This document shows, one piece after another, positions 8,491-17,677 of a stretch of 37,774 nucleotides of DNA. The stretch covers positions 1 to 37,774 of the forward strand of contig JAFEDK010000050.1 in assembly GCA_018241665.1 (NCBI GenBank), written 5' to 3'. The notes beneath the pieces were generated by a model that searched no databases, had not been told where the DNA came from, and saw nothing but the letters and a program-made list of their open reading frames with translations. The position numbers and the translations under genes are program-made. Numbering within the stretch: position 1 is the stretch's first letter; each line of letters begins with the position of its first letter. This DNA comes from Pseudomonadota bacterium (lineage in GTDB: Bacteria > Pseudomonadota > Gammaproteobacteria > Burkholderiales > Rhodocyclaceae).

Positions 8491-9963
8491 TCAGCGCTGG
8501 GCGGCCGAGCGTCCGGCCTTGCGCCCGAAGAAGGTCGAATCGCCGAGGGACAGGCCGGAGCTGTAGCCCTCGCCCCAGCGCGGCAGGCCGCAGGCGGTAC
8601 GCCCTGCAGCGAACAGGCCGGCGATCGGGCGGCCGTCCGCATCGAGCACCTCGCCACCCGGCAGCGTGTGGAGGCCGCCGAGGGTGAAGGCATGGGCCTC
8701 CAGATCCTCGCTGCAATAGCTGAGGGCGGCAAAGGGCGGCACGCTCAGCGGCCGCAGCCACGGCGCAGCCTTGTGGAAGTAGGGGTCCTGGCCTTCGGCG
8801 GCGCGCGCGTTGAATTTTTCGACCGTGTGCTGCAGCGCGCCGGCGGGAATGCCCAGCTCCTGCTCGATCTCCGCCCACGTCTCGCCGACCGCGGCGATGT
8901 CGACGTCGGGCTTGATGACCGGCCGGCCGAAGATCTCGTTGTCCACCAGCAGCCAGGCCCGGCCGCCCGGCTGGCGCAGCACGTAGTGGCCGACACGGCC
9001 GTGGTAGGCGTCCTCGTTGATGAAGCGCTCGCCGCGCTCATTGACGAAGATCCCCTTCACCAGCGATTCGGGCGGAAAGAAGGGCACCGTCGCAAAGAAC
9101 TGATCCATGTGGATCGCCGTTGCGCCGACCGCCATGCCCATGCGGATGCCCGAGCCGTCGTCGTTGCCGCCGCTCACTTCCTTCACGCAGGCCAGTGCGG
9201 CCGGGGCGAAGCGGGCCACCATGTCCCGATTGACGATGAAGCCGCCGGCCGACAGCACCACGCCCTTCAGCGCGCGGACGAAGCGCACTTCACCGTCGAT
9301 GCGCGCCACCACGCCAGCCACGCCGCCGTCGCGATCCACCACCAGCGTCAGCGCACGGGCGTTGTAGCGGATGTCGGCACCAAAGGCTGCGGCCTGGGCG
9401 CACAGGTGCTCCATCAGCACCTTGCCGCCGCCCCAGCCCTTGAACTGCACCGTATGCCCGCGCGGTGCCGGTTTGGCGGTGGCGCTGAAGGGCCAGGCCA
9501 ACTCGTTGCCGGACCACAGCAGGGTGTCGTCGGTGGTCGGCTCGATCCACTTGCCGGGTAGGTAGCTGCCCTTGAAGGGCACGCCGAGTTCCTGCAGCCA
9601 GCGGAAGTGGGCTTCGGCGCCTTCCGCATAGACGCGCACGCGCTCGCCGTCGGCGCCGGGGCCGCCGCTCAGGGTCAGGTAGGCGGCCAGGTCCTCGGTG
9701 CTGTCCTCGAAACCGTTGGCGCGCTGGACGGAGGTGCCACCGCTGCCGCCCACGTAGACCTCGCCGCCCGACAGTGCGGCACTGCCGCCCCCGGCCGAGG
9801 CGACTTCCAGCACGCACACACGGGCGCCAGTTCGGCGGGCCTCGATGGCTGCACAACTGCCGGCGGCGCCGAAGCCGACGACGAGCACGTCGGTCTCGAT
9901 GTCCCAGGCCGGGACGTCCTCGACGCGGCAGGGACGGGAAGGGGTGTAGGTGACGTTCTGCAT
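8491..9963 (-). CDS. 3-ketosteroid Delta4-(5alpha)-dehydrogenase-like flavoprotein (TesI/Kst4D type)
   Basis: This is a 490-residue FAD-dependent oxidoreductase of the fumarate-reductase/KstD superfamily. The N-terminal dinucleotide motif is VVGFGAAGSCAA (about 28-39), with SGGEVYVGGSGG after it. In the Rhodococcus RHA1 Delta4-(5alpha) enzyme, Tyr319, Tyr466 and Ser468 are the described active-site residues. Here Tyr320 (NEDAYHG), Tyr467 and Ser469 (GEGYSSGLSLGD) occupy the same relative positions, each shifted by one. The YPGAG signature of Delta1-dehydrogenases is absent. The enzyme would introduce the C4-C5 double bond in 5alpha-3-ketosteroids. It is transcribed divergently from the Delta1-dehydrogenase gene, a neighbour pairing like TesI/TesH of Comamonas. 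A related FAD-binding dehydrogenase with another steroid substrate is the alternative. Confidence 0.8.
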   Translation of the reverse strand: MQNVTYTPSRPCRVEDVPAWDIETDVLVVGFGAAGSCAAIEARRTGARVCVLEVASAGGGSAALSGGEVYVGGSGGTSVQRANGFEDSTEDLAAYLTLSGGPGADGERVRVYAEGAEAHFRWLQELGVPFKGSYLPGKWIEPTTDDTLLWSGNELAWPFSATAKPAPRGHTVQFKGWGGGKVLMEHLCAQAAAFGADIRYNARALTLVVDRDGGVAGVVARIDGEVRFVRALKGVVLSAGGFIVNRDMVARFAPAALACVKEVSGGNDDGSGIRMGMAVGATAIHMDQFFATVPFFPPESLVKGIFVNERGERFINEDAYHGRVGHYVLRQPGGRAWLLVDNEIFGRPVIKPDVDIAAVGETWAEIEQELGIPAGALQHTVEKFNARAAEGQDPYFHKAAPWLRPLSVPPFAALSYCSEDLEAHAFTLGGLHTLPGGEVLDADGRPIAGLFAAGRTACGLPRWGEGYSSGLSLGDSTFFGRKAGRSAAQR

Positions 9964-10034
9964 GGGCTTGGCTCTCCGTTCTGATGGGCAGGGTTTTCTC
10001 CAGCGTGATCGTGGCGGCAGCGCGGGAGGCGCCG

Positions 10035-10054
10035 CATCGCCCGATTGAACGATG
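10035..10054 (-). promoter_or_regulatory. Putative operator, site 3 (Delta4-dehydrogenase side)
   Basis: The sequence CATCGCC-CGATTG-AACGATG is the most symmetrical copy of the 20-bp palindrome, with CATCG and CGATG as perfect outer arms. It lies 71 bp upstream of the Delta4-dehydrogenase start. Site 4 begins 51 bp to the right. Confidence 0.55.
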
Positions 10055-10085
10055 TCGTGCGCCCGCCGGGGGATGCCCGGTTCGG

Positions 10086-10105
10086 CCTAGTCCGCCTTGA
10101 CGATG
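10086..10105 (+). promoter_or_regulatory. Putative operator, site 4 (kstD side)
   Basis: The sequence CCTAGTC-CGCCTT-GACGATG has its conserved half towards kstD, 59 bp before its GTG start. Its left half-site CCTAGTC is identical to that of site 6. Confidence 0.55.
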
Positions 10106-10164
10106 GCCGGCCGCCGGGCAAGCGGGAACATCCGCTGCGGCTAACCATTTCCGAGGACCCCAGC

Positions 10165-11889
10165 GTGAGTGCACAAGAACAGAACCAGACCGCCTTCGAT
10201 GTCATCGTCGTCGGTTCCGGCGCCGGCGCGATGACGTCCGCCGTGATCGCCGCCGACCACGGCCTGTCGGTGCTGGTGGTGGAGAAGAGCGACAAGTTCG
10301 GCGGCACGTCCGCCATTTCCGGCGGCGGCATCTGGATTCCCAACAACCCGCACTTCAAGCGCATCGGCGGCAAGGACAGTTTCGACAAGGCATTGCAGTA
10401 CGTGCGTGCCGCGACGGCCGGCCGGGTGGACGAGCGTCGCCTGCGGTCCTACCTCGACAACGCGCCGAAGATGATCACCCACCTCGAGACCAAGGGCCGC
10501 TTGCGCTATGCGGTGGCCGACAAGTATCCCGATTACTACCAGCATCTCCCAGGCGCGCTGCCCGGCGGGCGCACGCTGGACCCGGAGCTCTTCGACACCA
10601 GCCTCCTCGGCGACGAGCTGCGCCATCTGCGCACGCCGTCGCCGTCGACGCTGCTGATGGGGCGCATCGCATGGACGGCTCGCGACGCCCACAAGGCGAT
10701 GGCCAAGGAGCACGGCTGGCGCCTGAAAGTGATGGGCCTGATGCTGCGTTACCAGCTGGACCTGCGCTGGCGGCGCAAGACCCGCAACGATCGCCGTGCC
10801 GCCCTCGGCAGCGCGCTGGTCTGCGCGCTGCGCCGCACCCTGATGGATCGCCAGGTGCCCCTGTGGCTTAACACCGATTTCCAGGACCTGATCCGCGACG
10901 GCGAGCGCGTGACCGGCATCCGCGTCAAGCGGGATGGCCGTGAGCTGCATCTGCAGGCCCGCCGCGGCGTGATTCTCGGCGCCGGCGGTTTCGAGCAGAA
11001 CCAGGCCCTGCGCGACAAGTACCTGCCCAAGCCGACCCGCACCGGCTGGAGCGCCACGCCGCCCGGCAACAACACCGGCGCGGCGCTGGAAGCCGGGCTG
11101 GCGGCCGGTGCGGCCACCGACCTGCTCAACTGGTCCTGGTGGGCGCCGACCATCACGGTGCCGAAGGAGGAGAAGCCCCGCGGCGTGTTCGCCGAGCGGG
11201 CCTTTCCGGGTGCCATCGTCGTCAATGGTCTGGGCCGGCGCTTCGTCAACGAGGCCACGCCCTACCTGGAGTTCGTGGACGCCATGTACCGCGACAACGG
11301 CGCCAGCGGCGGCAAGTCGATCCCGGCGTGGGTGATCTTCGACGCCCACTTCCGCTTCCACTACGCGATGGGCCCGCTGATGCCGGCCCAGGTGATGCCG
11401 GACGGCCGACTGCGCAAGGAATGGCTCAATACCGTCTACTGGAAGGCCGACACCCTGGCCGACCTGGCGCGCCAGATCGGCGTCGATGCGACCGGCCTGG
11501 AAACCACCGTGCGGACCATGAACGACTACGCCCGGACCGGCGTGGACAAGGATTTCGCCCGCGGCGGCAACGTCTTCGATCGCTACTACGGCGACGTGAA
11601 CGTGAAGCCCAACCCGTGCCTCGCGCCGATTGCCAAGGGGCCGTTCTACGCGATGCGCCTGGACGCCGGCGACATCGGCACCAAGGGCGGCCTGCTCACC
11701 AACGAGCATGCCCAGGTCGTCCGTCCGGACGGCTCGCCGATCAGCGGCCTGTACGCCATCGGCAACACCTCGGCGTCGGTGATGGGCACCAGCTACCCGG
11801 GCGCCGGCGCCACCCTCGGCCCGGCGATGACCTTCGGCTACATCGCGGCGAACCACATTGCGGCTAACCATATCGCCTCGGGCAACTGA
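10165..11889 (+). CDS. kstD: 3-ketosteroid Delta1-dehydrogenase
   Basis: This is a 574-residue FAD enzyme that introduces the C1-C2 double bond in 3-ketosteroids, setting up ring opening. The FAD motif VVGSGAGAMTSA lies at about residues 15-26. TSAISGGGIWIPNN (48-61) follows, a hallmark of the family. Close to the C-terminus, Tyr544 and Gly548 in TSYPGAGATLGPA correspond to Tyr487 and Gly491 of the Rhodococcus KstD1 active site. YPDYYQHLPG near residue 121 is also conserved. The GTG at 10165 is preferred over an earlier ATG because GAGGAC lies about 9 bp upstream and the N-terminus then fits family length. It heads an operon with the SDR and CoA ligase genes. A near-perfect duplication gives AANHIAANHI at the very C-terminus. 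Confidence 0.93.
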   Translation: MSAQEQNQTAFDVIVVGSGAGAMTSAVIAADHGLSVLVVEKSDKFGGTSAISGGGIWIPNNPHFKRIGGKDSFDKALQYVRAATAGRVDERRLRSYLDNAPKMITHLETKGRLRYAVADKYPDYYQHLPGALPGGRTLDPELFDTSLLGDELRHLRTPSPSTLLMGRIAWTARDAHKAMAKEHGWRLKVMGLMLRYQLDLRWRRKTRNDRRAALGSALVCALRRTLMDRQVPLWLNTDFQDLIRDGERVTGIRVKRDGRELHLQARRGVILGAGGFEQNQALRDKYLPKPTRTGWSATPPGNNTGAALEAGLAAGAATDLLNWSWWAPTITVPKEEKPRGVFAERAFPGAIVVNGLGRRFVNEATPYLEFVDAMYRDNGASGGKSIPAWVIFDAHFRFHYAMGPLMPAQVMPDGRLRKEWLNTVYWKADTLADLARQIGVDATGLETTVRTMNDYARTGVDKDFARGGNVFDRYYGDVNVKPNPCLAPIAKGPFYAMRLDAGDIGTKGGLLTNEHAQVVRPDGSPISGLYAIGNTSASVMGTSYPGAGATLGPAMTFGYIAANHIAANHIASGN

Positions 11890-11930
11890 ACGCGCAACCC
11901 ATAAGAAACGACCCAAAAAGGAGACGCAGC

Positions 11931-12692
11931 ATGGCAGGACGTGTGCAGGACAAGGTGGCGCTGGTCACCGGCGGGGCGAGCGGCGTGGGGCAGGCCACCG
12001 CCCGGCTGCTGGCCGCCGAGGGCGCCCGCGTGGTGATCACCGACATCAACGAGGCCGCCGGCCGTGCACTGGCCGACGAGCTGGGGCCCGAGGCGCTGTT
12101 CCTGCGCCACGATGCCGCTTCCGAGGCCGACTGGCGCACCGTCGAGGATACGGTTCGGGAACGCTTCGGCGGTCTCGATGTGCTGGTGAACAATGCTGGC
12201 ATTCTCATCAAGGGCAGCATCGAGGAAGCCAGCCTGGACGACTGGCAGCGCCTGATGCGTGTGAACGCGGACAGCGTCTTCCTCGGCTGCAAGGCCGGTG
12301 TCGCGCTGATGAAGGCACGCGGCGGCGGCTCCATCGTCAACATGTCGTCGATCGCTGGCATCGCCGGCAAGGACGACTACGCGGCCTACTGTGGCTCGAA
12401 AGGCGCCATCGCCGCGCTGACCCGTGCCGTCGCCGCCCATTGCCGGCGCAGCAAGTACCGCATCCGCTGCAACTCGGTGCACCCGGACGGCATCCTGACC
12501 CCGATGAGCACCGCCGCCTATCCGCCGGGCATCGACCCGGCACGGCTGACCATCGACGTCGACCCGATGTTCCGGGCCTGCCTGCCGGAAGACGTGGGCA
12601 ACGCCATCCTGTTCCTCGCGTCCGACGAGTCCCGTGCGGTCAACGGCATCGAGCTGCGCGTGGACAGCGGCCAGTTCGTGATGAGCATCTAA
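11931..12692 (+). CDS. Short-chain dehydrogenase, 3beta/17beta-hydroxysteroid dehydrogenase-like
   Basis: This is a 253-residue SDR with a perfect AAAAAGGAG ribosome binding site, 41 bp after kstD. Motifs are TGGASGVG (13-20), NNAG (87-90), Ser140 and Tyr153-xxx-Lys157 (YCGSK). The stretches VALVTGGASGVG, TDINEAAG, NNAGIL and NSVHPDGILTPM closely resemble the 3beta/17beta-HSDH of Comamonas testosteroni. The expected reaction is NAD-dependent oxidation of 3beta- and/or 17beta-hydroxyls to ketones, feeding the adjacent ketosteroid dehydrogenases. The family is certain. Positional specificity is inferred from similarity and from co-transcription with kstD. Confidence 0.87.
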   Translation: MAGRVQDKVALVTGGASGVGQATARLLAAEGARVVITDINEAAGRALADELGPEALFLRHDAASEADWRTVEDTVRERFGGLDVLVNNAGILIKGSIEEASLDDWQRLMRVNADSVFLGCKAGVALMKARGGGSIVNMSSIAGIAGKDDYAAYCGSKGAIAALTRAVAAHCRRSKYRIRCNSVHPDGILTPMSTAAYPPGIDPARLTIDVDPMFRACLPEDVGNAILFLASDESRAVNGIELRVDSGQFVMSI

Positions 12693-12725
12693 GCCGTCGT
12701 CCGCAACTTTCAAATCCATTCCGCC

Positions 12726-14327
12726 ATGCCAGCCTCCATGCCCGACCTGCCGATCCCGGCCATTGCGCCGACCATTCCCGCGCTGCTGTTTTCCGCCGCC
12801 CGTCACCACGCGTCCCGTATCGCCATCGAGGAAAACGGCCAGCGCATCGCCTACGCCGAGCTGCCCGACCGGGCGCTAGCGGTGGCGCGGGCGTTGATGG
12901 CCTGCGGTGTAGAGCCCGGTGACAAGGTGGCAATCTGGGCGCCGAACTGCAGCGAGTGGGTGCTAGCGGCCCTCGGCGTGCACTGCGCCGGCGCCGTGCT
13001 GGTGCCGATCAATACCCGCATGAAGGGCCAGGAGGCCGCCGACATTCTGGCCCGCAGCTACGCGCGGGTGCTGGTTTGCATCGGCGAATTCCTCGGTGCC
13101 GACTATCCGGCCATGCTGGCACCGCACCGTCCGCCAACGCTGGAACGGGTCGTGGTCCTCGGTGACGGGCATCCGATCGGGGAGGGCGCACAGACTTGGG
13201 CGGATTTCCTGGCCGGCGGCGCCCAGGTGGCCGGGTCGCTCGCCCGCGCCCGTGCGGAGGCGGTGCAGACGCGGGACACCGCCGACCTGATGTTCACCTC
13301 CGGCACCACCGGCAAGCCGAAGGGCGTCATGCACGCCCACGGGCCGACCTTGCGGGCCTTCGCCGAGTACGTGCGGATCATCGGTCTGCGCCCCGGCGAT
13401 CGCTACCTGATCGTCAATCCCTTCTTCCACACCTTCGGCTACAAGGCCGGCTGGGTGACCTGCCTGATCGCCGGGGCGACCATCCTGCCGCACCCGGTTT
13501 TCGACGCGGAAGCCGTGTTCCAGCGCATCGAGGCTGACCGCGTGACGGTGCTGCCCGGTCCGCCGACCCTCTACCTGTCGATGCTGGCCCATCCGCGGCT
13601 GGCCGAGGCGGACCTGTCCAGCCTGCGCATCGCCGTCACCGGCGCCGCGACCATTCCGCCGGTGCTGGTCGAGCGCATGCGCAGCGAGCTGGGCTTCGAG
13701 GTGGTGACCACCGCCTACGGCCTCACCGAATGCGGCGGGCTGGCGACGATCTGCGACCCGGACGATGATGCCGGGACCATCGCCGGCACCAGCGGCAAGG
13801 CCATCCCAGGCACCGAGTTGCGCATCGTTGACAGCCATAACCAGCCCTTGCCGGCGGGCGAGGCGGGTGAAATCTGCCTGCGCGGCTTCCACGTGATGCA
13901 GGGCTACTTCGAGAATCCCGAAGCCACCGCCGAGACCATCGATGCCGACGGCTGGCTGCACACCGGCGACATCGGCACGCTGGACGCACGCGGCTACCTC
14001 CGTATCACCGACCGCCTGAAGGACATGTTCATCGTCGGCGGCTTCAACTGCTATCCGGCCGAGATCGAGGCCGCGCTGACGGAGCACCCGGCCATCGCCC
14101 AGGTGGCGGTGATCGGTGTGCCAGACGAGCGGATGGGGGAGGTGGGCTGTGCCTGCGTCGTGCTGCGCGCTGGCGCTGCGCTGGATGAAGCCGGCCTCAT
14201 CGCCTGGTCGCGCAACCGCATGGCCAACTACAAGGTACCGCGCCTGGTGCGTTTCTTCGATGCACTGCCGGTGAATGCGTCCAACAAGGTGGCCAAGAAC
14301 GAACTGCGTGGTCGTATGGCGGTCTGA
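12726..14327 (+). CDS. FadD3-like acyl-CoA synthetase (steroid C/D-ring acid CoA ligase)
   Basis: This is a 533-residue adenylate-forming enzyme that activates an acid to acyl-CoA with ATP. The P-loop [10 protein letters not shown] is at 191-200, YGLTECGG at about 339, the hinge GWLHTGDIG and [20 protein letters not shown] follow, and the catalytic lysine is near residue 521 (NKVAKNEL). [13 protein letters not shown] recalls FadD3, which activates the indanedione propionate (HIP) left after rings A and B are removed. It is third in the kstD operon. No clear Shine-Dalgarno sequence precedes 12726 or the alternative ATG at 12738, so the start is uncertain by four residues. Another steroid or fatty acid substrate remains possible. 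Confidence 0.83.
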   Translation: MPASMPDLPIPAIAPTIPALLFSAARHHASRIAIEENGQRIAYAELPDRALAVARALMACGVEPGDKVAIWAPNCSEWVLAALGVHCAGAVLVPINTRMKGQEAADILARSYARVLVCIGEFLGADYPAMLAPHRPPTLERVVVLGDGHPIGEGAQTWADFLAGGAQVAGSLARARAEAVQTRDTADLMFTSGTTGKPKGVMHAHGPTLRAFAEYVRIIGLRPGDRYLIVNPFFHTFGYKAGWVTCLIAGATILPHPVFDAEAVFQRIEADRVTVLPGPPTLYLSMLAHPRLAEADLSSLRIAVTGAATIPPVLVERMRSELGFEVVTTAYGLTECGGLATICDPDDDAGTIAGTSGKAIPGTELRIVDSHNQPLPAGEAGEICLRGFHVMQGYFENPEATAETIDADGWLHTGDIGTLDARGYLRITDRLKDMFIVGGFNCYPAEIEAALTEHPAIAQVAVIGVPDERMGEVGCACVVLRAGAALDEAGLIAWSRNRMANYKVPRLVRFFDALPVNASNKVAKNELRGRMAV

Positions 14328-14412
14328 GCGGTCGGGATCTTTCTTTGAAAGGGCCGTCGGCAGGCGAGGAACTGCCGGCCCGGTGGAAATACTTCACTGT
14401 TCCTCATTCGTG

Positions 14413-14475
14413 GATGAATTAGAGTACGAATTAAAAATAACTATAAAAATTATAAAATCGATACTCGGAGGCGTT
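14413..14475 (+). promoter_or_regulatory. AT-rich putative promoter region of the sensor kinase gene
   Basis: About 50 bp of strikingly AT-rich DNA (AATTAAAAATAACTATAAAA and following) interrupts the GC-rich surroundings just before the sensor kinase, ending in a CGGAGG ribosome binding site. TATAAA or TATAAAAT could serve as a -10 element. No operator palindrome of the steroid type is present. Confidence 0.4.
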
Positions 14476-14476
14476 C

Positions 14477-16836
14477 ATGTCTGGTGTGACGGCAGGCTGG
14501 TTGCCCGGAAGGGGCAGGATCGCGCTGATCCTGTTGCTCGTCGCCCTATTGACCAGCGCATCCTGGCTCACTGCGTCGGTCGTTACCGACCGCATGATGG
14601 ACGTGGCCTACCGGCAGCAGCTCCAGTTGGCACAGCAGCAGCTCGACAGCCTGAACGACAGCATCGACGATGCGCTGTCGTCCCTGGCTGGCATCCCGGC
14701 GGTCCTGGGGGTGGATGGATTCATCGGTGCCGAGCTCGCACGTCAGGGGGCGCGGGCGGAAGAGTCTGAGCTGCCGGTCGCCGAGCGGAAGCGCCGCTGG
14801 GAGCGTGACCCTTTCCTCTTGCGCGTCGGCAAGAGGCTTGATTCGGCGGCGACCAGCCTTAAGGCTGATGCCCTGTGGGCGCTGAATGCGCGGGGCGATT
14901 GCGTTGCGTCCAGCAATTTCGATCAGCCGGTCAGTTTCATCGGGCCCAATTATTCGGACCGTGCCTACTTCCGCGATGCCATTCAGGGCAGGCAGGGCCG
15001 GCAGTATGTGGTTGGCAAGCTGAGCCGGGTTCCCGGCCTGTACTTCTCCTCGCCAGTGATTCTGGATGACAAGGTCGTCGGGGTCATTGTGGTCAAGCGG
15101 GATCTCACCCACCTGGAAGGCTGGACACGCTATATCGATGCCTTCATCACCGACGCGCATGGTGTTGTTGTGCTGGCCCGCAACAAGTCCCTCGAGTTCC
15201 GCACCCTGCCGGGGATGGACCTGTCGCGGATGCCAGAGCGCGAGCGCAGCGAAGTCTATTCGCGCACTGACTTCAAGCCCCTCGCATTGACGCGTTTCGA
15301 CGCGAAGAACTATGCGCAGCTGATGGTACTCGACGGCGACCGGGCGACCCCTTACCTGTTTCTCAGTGCGCAGGAAGCCCGTTACGGATTCACCGTGCAC
15401 CTGCTGCAGCCTGTGCCTGAAATGCAGCGGCTGGCAACCCAGCGTGGCTCCTTGTTCATCCTGCTGGCGGTGTCGGCCAACCTGCTGGTGGTGACGGTGC
15501 TTTCCATCGCCTTGCACTTCTCGTCCCTCAACAAGGCACGGCGCGAAGCCTTGCGGGTCAATCAGGAGCTCGAAGGGCTGGTGGCGCAGCGGACCTCGGA
15601 ACTCCGGCAGGCCAAGGACATGGCAGAGGCCGCCAACGAGGCCAAGAGTAACTTCATTGCCAATATGAGCCACGAGATCCGTACGCCAGTGAACGCCATC
15701 ATCGGGCTGTCCGGCATCCTGCGGCGTCGCCACGAGGACGACGAAGCCGCCGACAAGCTCGGCAAGATCGAGGCGGCCGGCAAGCTCGGCAAGATCGAGG
15801 CGGCCGGCAAGCATCTGCTGTGCATCATCACGACATCCTGGACATCTCGAAGATCGAGGCCGGCAAGCTGGTGCTTGCCGAGGAGCATTTCGCCATCCGC
15901 ATGCTGGCGTCGTCGGTTGTCGCCATGCAGGCGGATCTGGCACGAAGCAAGCACATCCGTCTCGAGACGGAAGCGGATCCATTGCCCGACTTCGTGGTCG
16001 GCGACCGCACGCGGCTGATCCAGGCCTTGCTGAACCTGGTGAGTAATGCGGTCAAGTTCACCGATACGGGTTCGGTGACGGTACGGATGCTGCGGGAGGA
16101 TGAGGACGAGACGGGGGTCCGGATCCGCTTCGAGGTCGTCGATACCGGTATCGGTATCGCGCCCGACGTATTGGCGACCCTGTTCAGCCCCTTCAGCCAG
16201 GCCGACTCGTCCACCTCCCGGCGATATGGTGGCACGGGCCTCGGGCTAGCGATCACCCGGCGACTGGCCCAGCTGATGGGCGGAGACGCTGGCGCCGAGA
16301 GCCAGCCGGGGGCCGGCAGCACCTTCTGGTTTACGGCACGTCTCGCCAAGCCGGTGGCCGACTGTGCCGAGCCGGCGGCACATATCCCGGAGAACGCCGG
16401 TGACGCCGTACGCCGCCGCTTCGCCGGCTGCCGGATCTTGCTGGTCGAGGACGAACCGGTCAATCAGCTCGTGGCCGAGGAGAACCTGCTGGAGTTCGGA
16501 CTGGCTGTCGATATCGCACCCGACGGTGTCGAGGCCCTGGACATGTTGGCGCGGGCTACTCCCGATACCTATGCGCTGATTCTCATGGACATGCAGATGC
16601 CGCGCATGGACGGCCTGGCAGCAACGCGGGCGCTCCGGCAAATGCCGGGGTTCAGCGGCATCCCGGTGATCGCGATGACCGCGAATGCTTTCATGGAGGA
16701 CCGGACGCGCTGCCTCGATGCGGGCATGAGCGACTTTCTCGCCAAACCGGTCGATCCTGCCGTGATGGGCGGCGTCCTGCTTCAATGGCTGCCGCACGCA
16801 AGCGCCGGCCGTCCGACGACGCGACCGGAGTTCTGA
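14477..16836 (+). pseudogene. Hybrid sensor histidine kinase with a frameshift (periplasmic sensor, kinase, receiver)
   Basis: Two overlapping frames (14477-16018 and 15820-16836) together give one hybrid kinase. The first carries a membrane helix (about 13-35), a periplasmic region of about 280 residues resembling dCache domains, a second helix ([21 protein letters not shown]), a coiled coil and the HisKA box with His399 ([13 protein letters not shown]). The second carries the end of HisKA ([12 protein letters not shown]), the ATPase with [19 protein letters not shown], and a receiver with [10 protein letters not shown]. The frame changes at about 15830, where ATCATCA-CGAC lacks one base compared with the IINDILD codons expected there. 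A 27-bp perfect tandem duplication lies just before it. Either the gene is broken or the sequence has an error. It stands alone after the CoA ligase. Confidence 0.8.
15755..15808 (+). repeat. 27-bp perfect tandem duplication inside the kinase HisKA region
   Basis: Positions 15755-15781 and 15782-15808 are identical, each encoding KLGKIEAAG. Related kinases have this segment once. The duplication is in frame, but a one-base loss follows about 22 bp downstream. Confidence 0.92.
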
Positions 16837-16844
16837 AGCCGCCG

Positions 16845-17648
16845 TCAGCGCCCCTCGAAGCGGGGCGGGCGTTTTTCGATGAAGGCCTGCATGCCTTCCT
16901 TCTGGTCGCGGGACGCGAAGAGCAGGGCGTTGGCGCGCCGCTCCAGCGCCAGCGCGGTGTCGAGGGAGGCGTCCACGCCGGCCAGGATCACCTCCTTGAT
17001 CTGCTCGGCGGCCAGCGGCGGCATGGCGGCGATGCGTCGGGCCAGCGTGAGGGCGGTGTCGTGCACTTCGGCATCCGGCACCACGTCGCTGACGAGGCCG
17101 GCCACCCACGCCTCGTGGGCGTTGATCGGTTCGCCGGTCAGCGCCATGCGCATCGCCTTGACCTTGCCGACAGCCCGCACCAGGCGCTGGGTGCCGCCGA
17201 TGCCGGGCATGATGCCGATGCGGATTTCCGGCTGGCAGAAGCGCGCCCCTTCGCCGGCGACGATCAGGTCGGCCAGCATCGCCAGCTCGCAGCCGCCGCC
17301 GTAGGCATAGCCGCACACGGCGGCGATCACCGGCTTCGGGCAGTGCTGGATCGGCGCCCACACCCGTTCGGTGTGACGGCGCAGGATGTCGATGGCGCCG
17401 ACGCCGGCCATGCTCTTGATGTCGCCGCCCGCCGCAAAGACCTTGTCGCCGCCGGTGAGCACGATGCAGCGCACGCTGTCGTCGTCGGCCAGTTCGGCAA
17501 AGTGGCGGGCGAGCAGGGCCTGGAGCTCCAGGCTGAGGGCGTTGGTGGCATCCGGGCGGTTGAGGCGCAGCACGGCGATGCCGTCTTCGGGGCGTTCGAG
17601 GAGGACCGGCGGCGCAGCGGTGAGGTCTGCGCTGGAAGCGTGGGACAT
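16845..17648 (-). CDS. Enoyl-CoA hydratase/isomerase (crotonase family)
   Basis: This is a 267-residue crotonase. The oxyanion-hole segment AAGGDIKSM (72-80) and the two catalytic glutamates are present: Glu121 in YGGGCELAMLAD and Glu141 in QPEIRIGIMPGIGGTQRL. It would hydrate a 2-enoyl-CoA during beta-oxidation of a steroid side chain or ring remnant. The ATG at 17648 is preceded by AAGGAAA. The open frame continues far upstream through the transporter gene, but only as a GC-rich antisense reading. It lies 29 bp after the MFS transporter gene on the same strand and probably shares its transcript. Substrate is inferred from context. Confidence 0.9.
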   Translation of the reverse strand: MSHASSADLTAAPPVLLERPEDGIAVLRLNRPDATNALSLELQALLARHFAELADDDSVRCIVLTGGDKVFAAGGDIKSMAGVGAIDILRRHTERVWAPIQHCPKPVIAAVCGYAYGGGCELAMLADLIVAGEGARFCQPEIRIGIMPGIGGTQRLVRAVGKVKAMRMALTGEPINAHEAWVAGLVSDVVPDAEVHDTALTLARRIAAMPPLAAEQIKEVILAGVDASLDTALALERRANALLFASRDQKEGMQAFIEKRPPRFEGR

Positions 17649-17677
17649 GGGGTTTCCTTCGGGAAGAGTCGGTGGGG

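Noticed and set aside
13756-13771. GACGATG inside the CoA ligase gene as a further operator copy
   Set aside because: It is within codons for Asp-Asp-Asp-Ala, has no matching left half-site and is not near a start. It is a chance match in GC-rich coding DNA.
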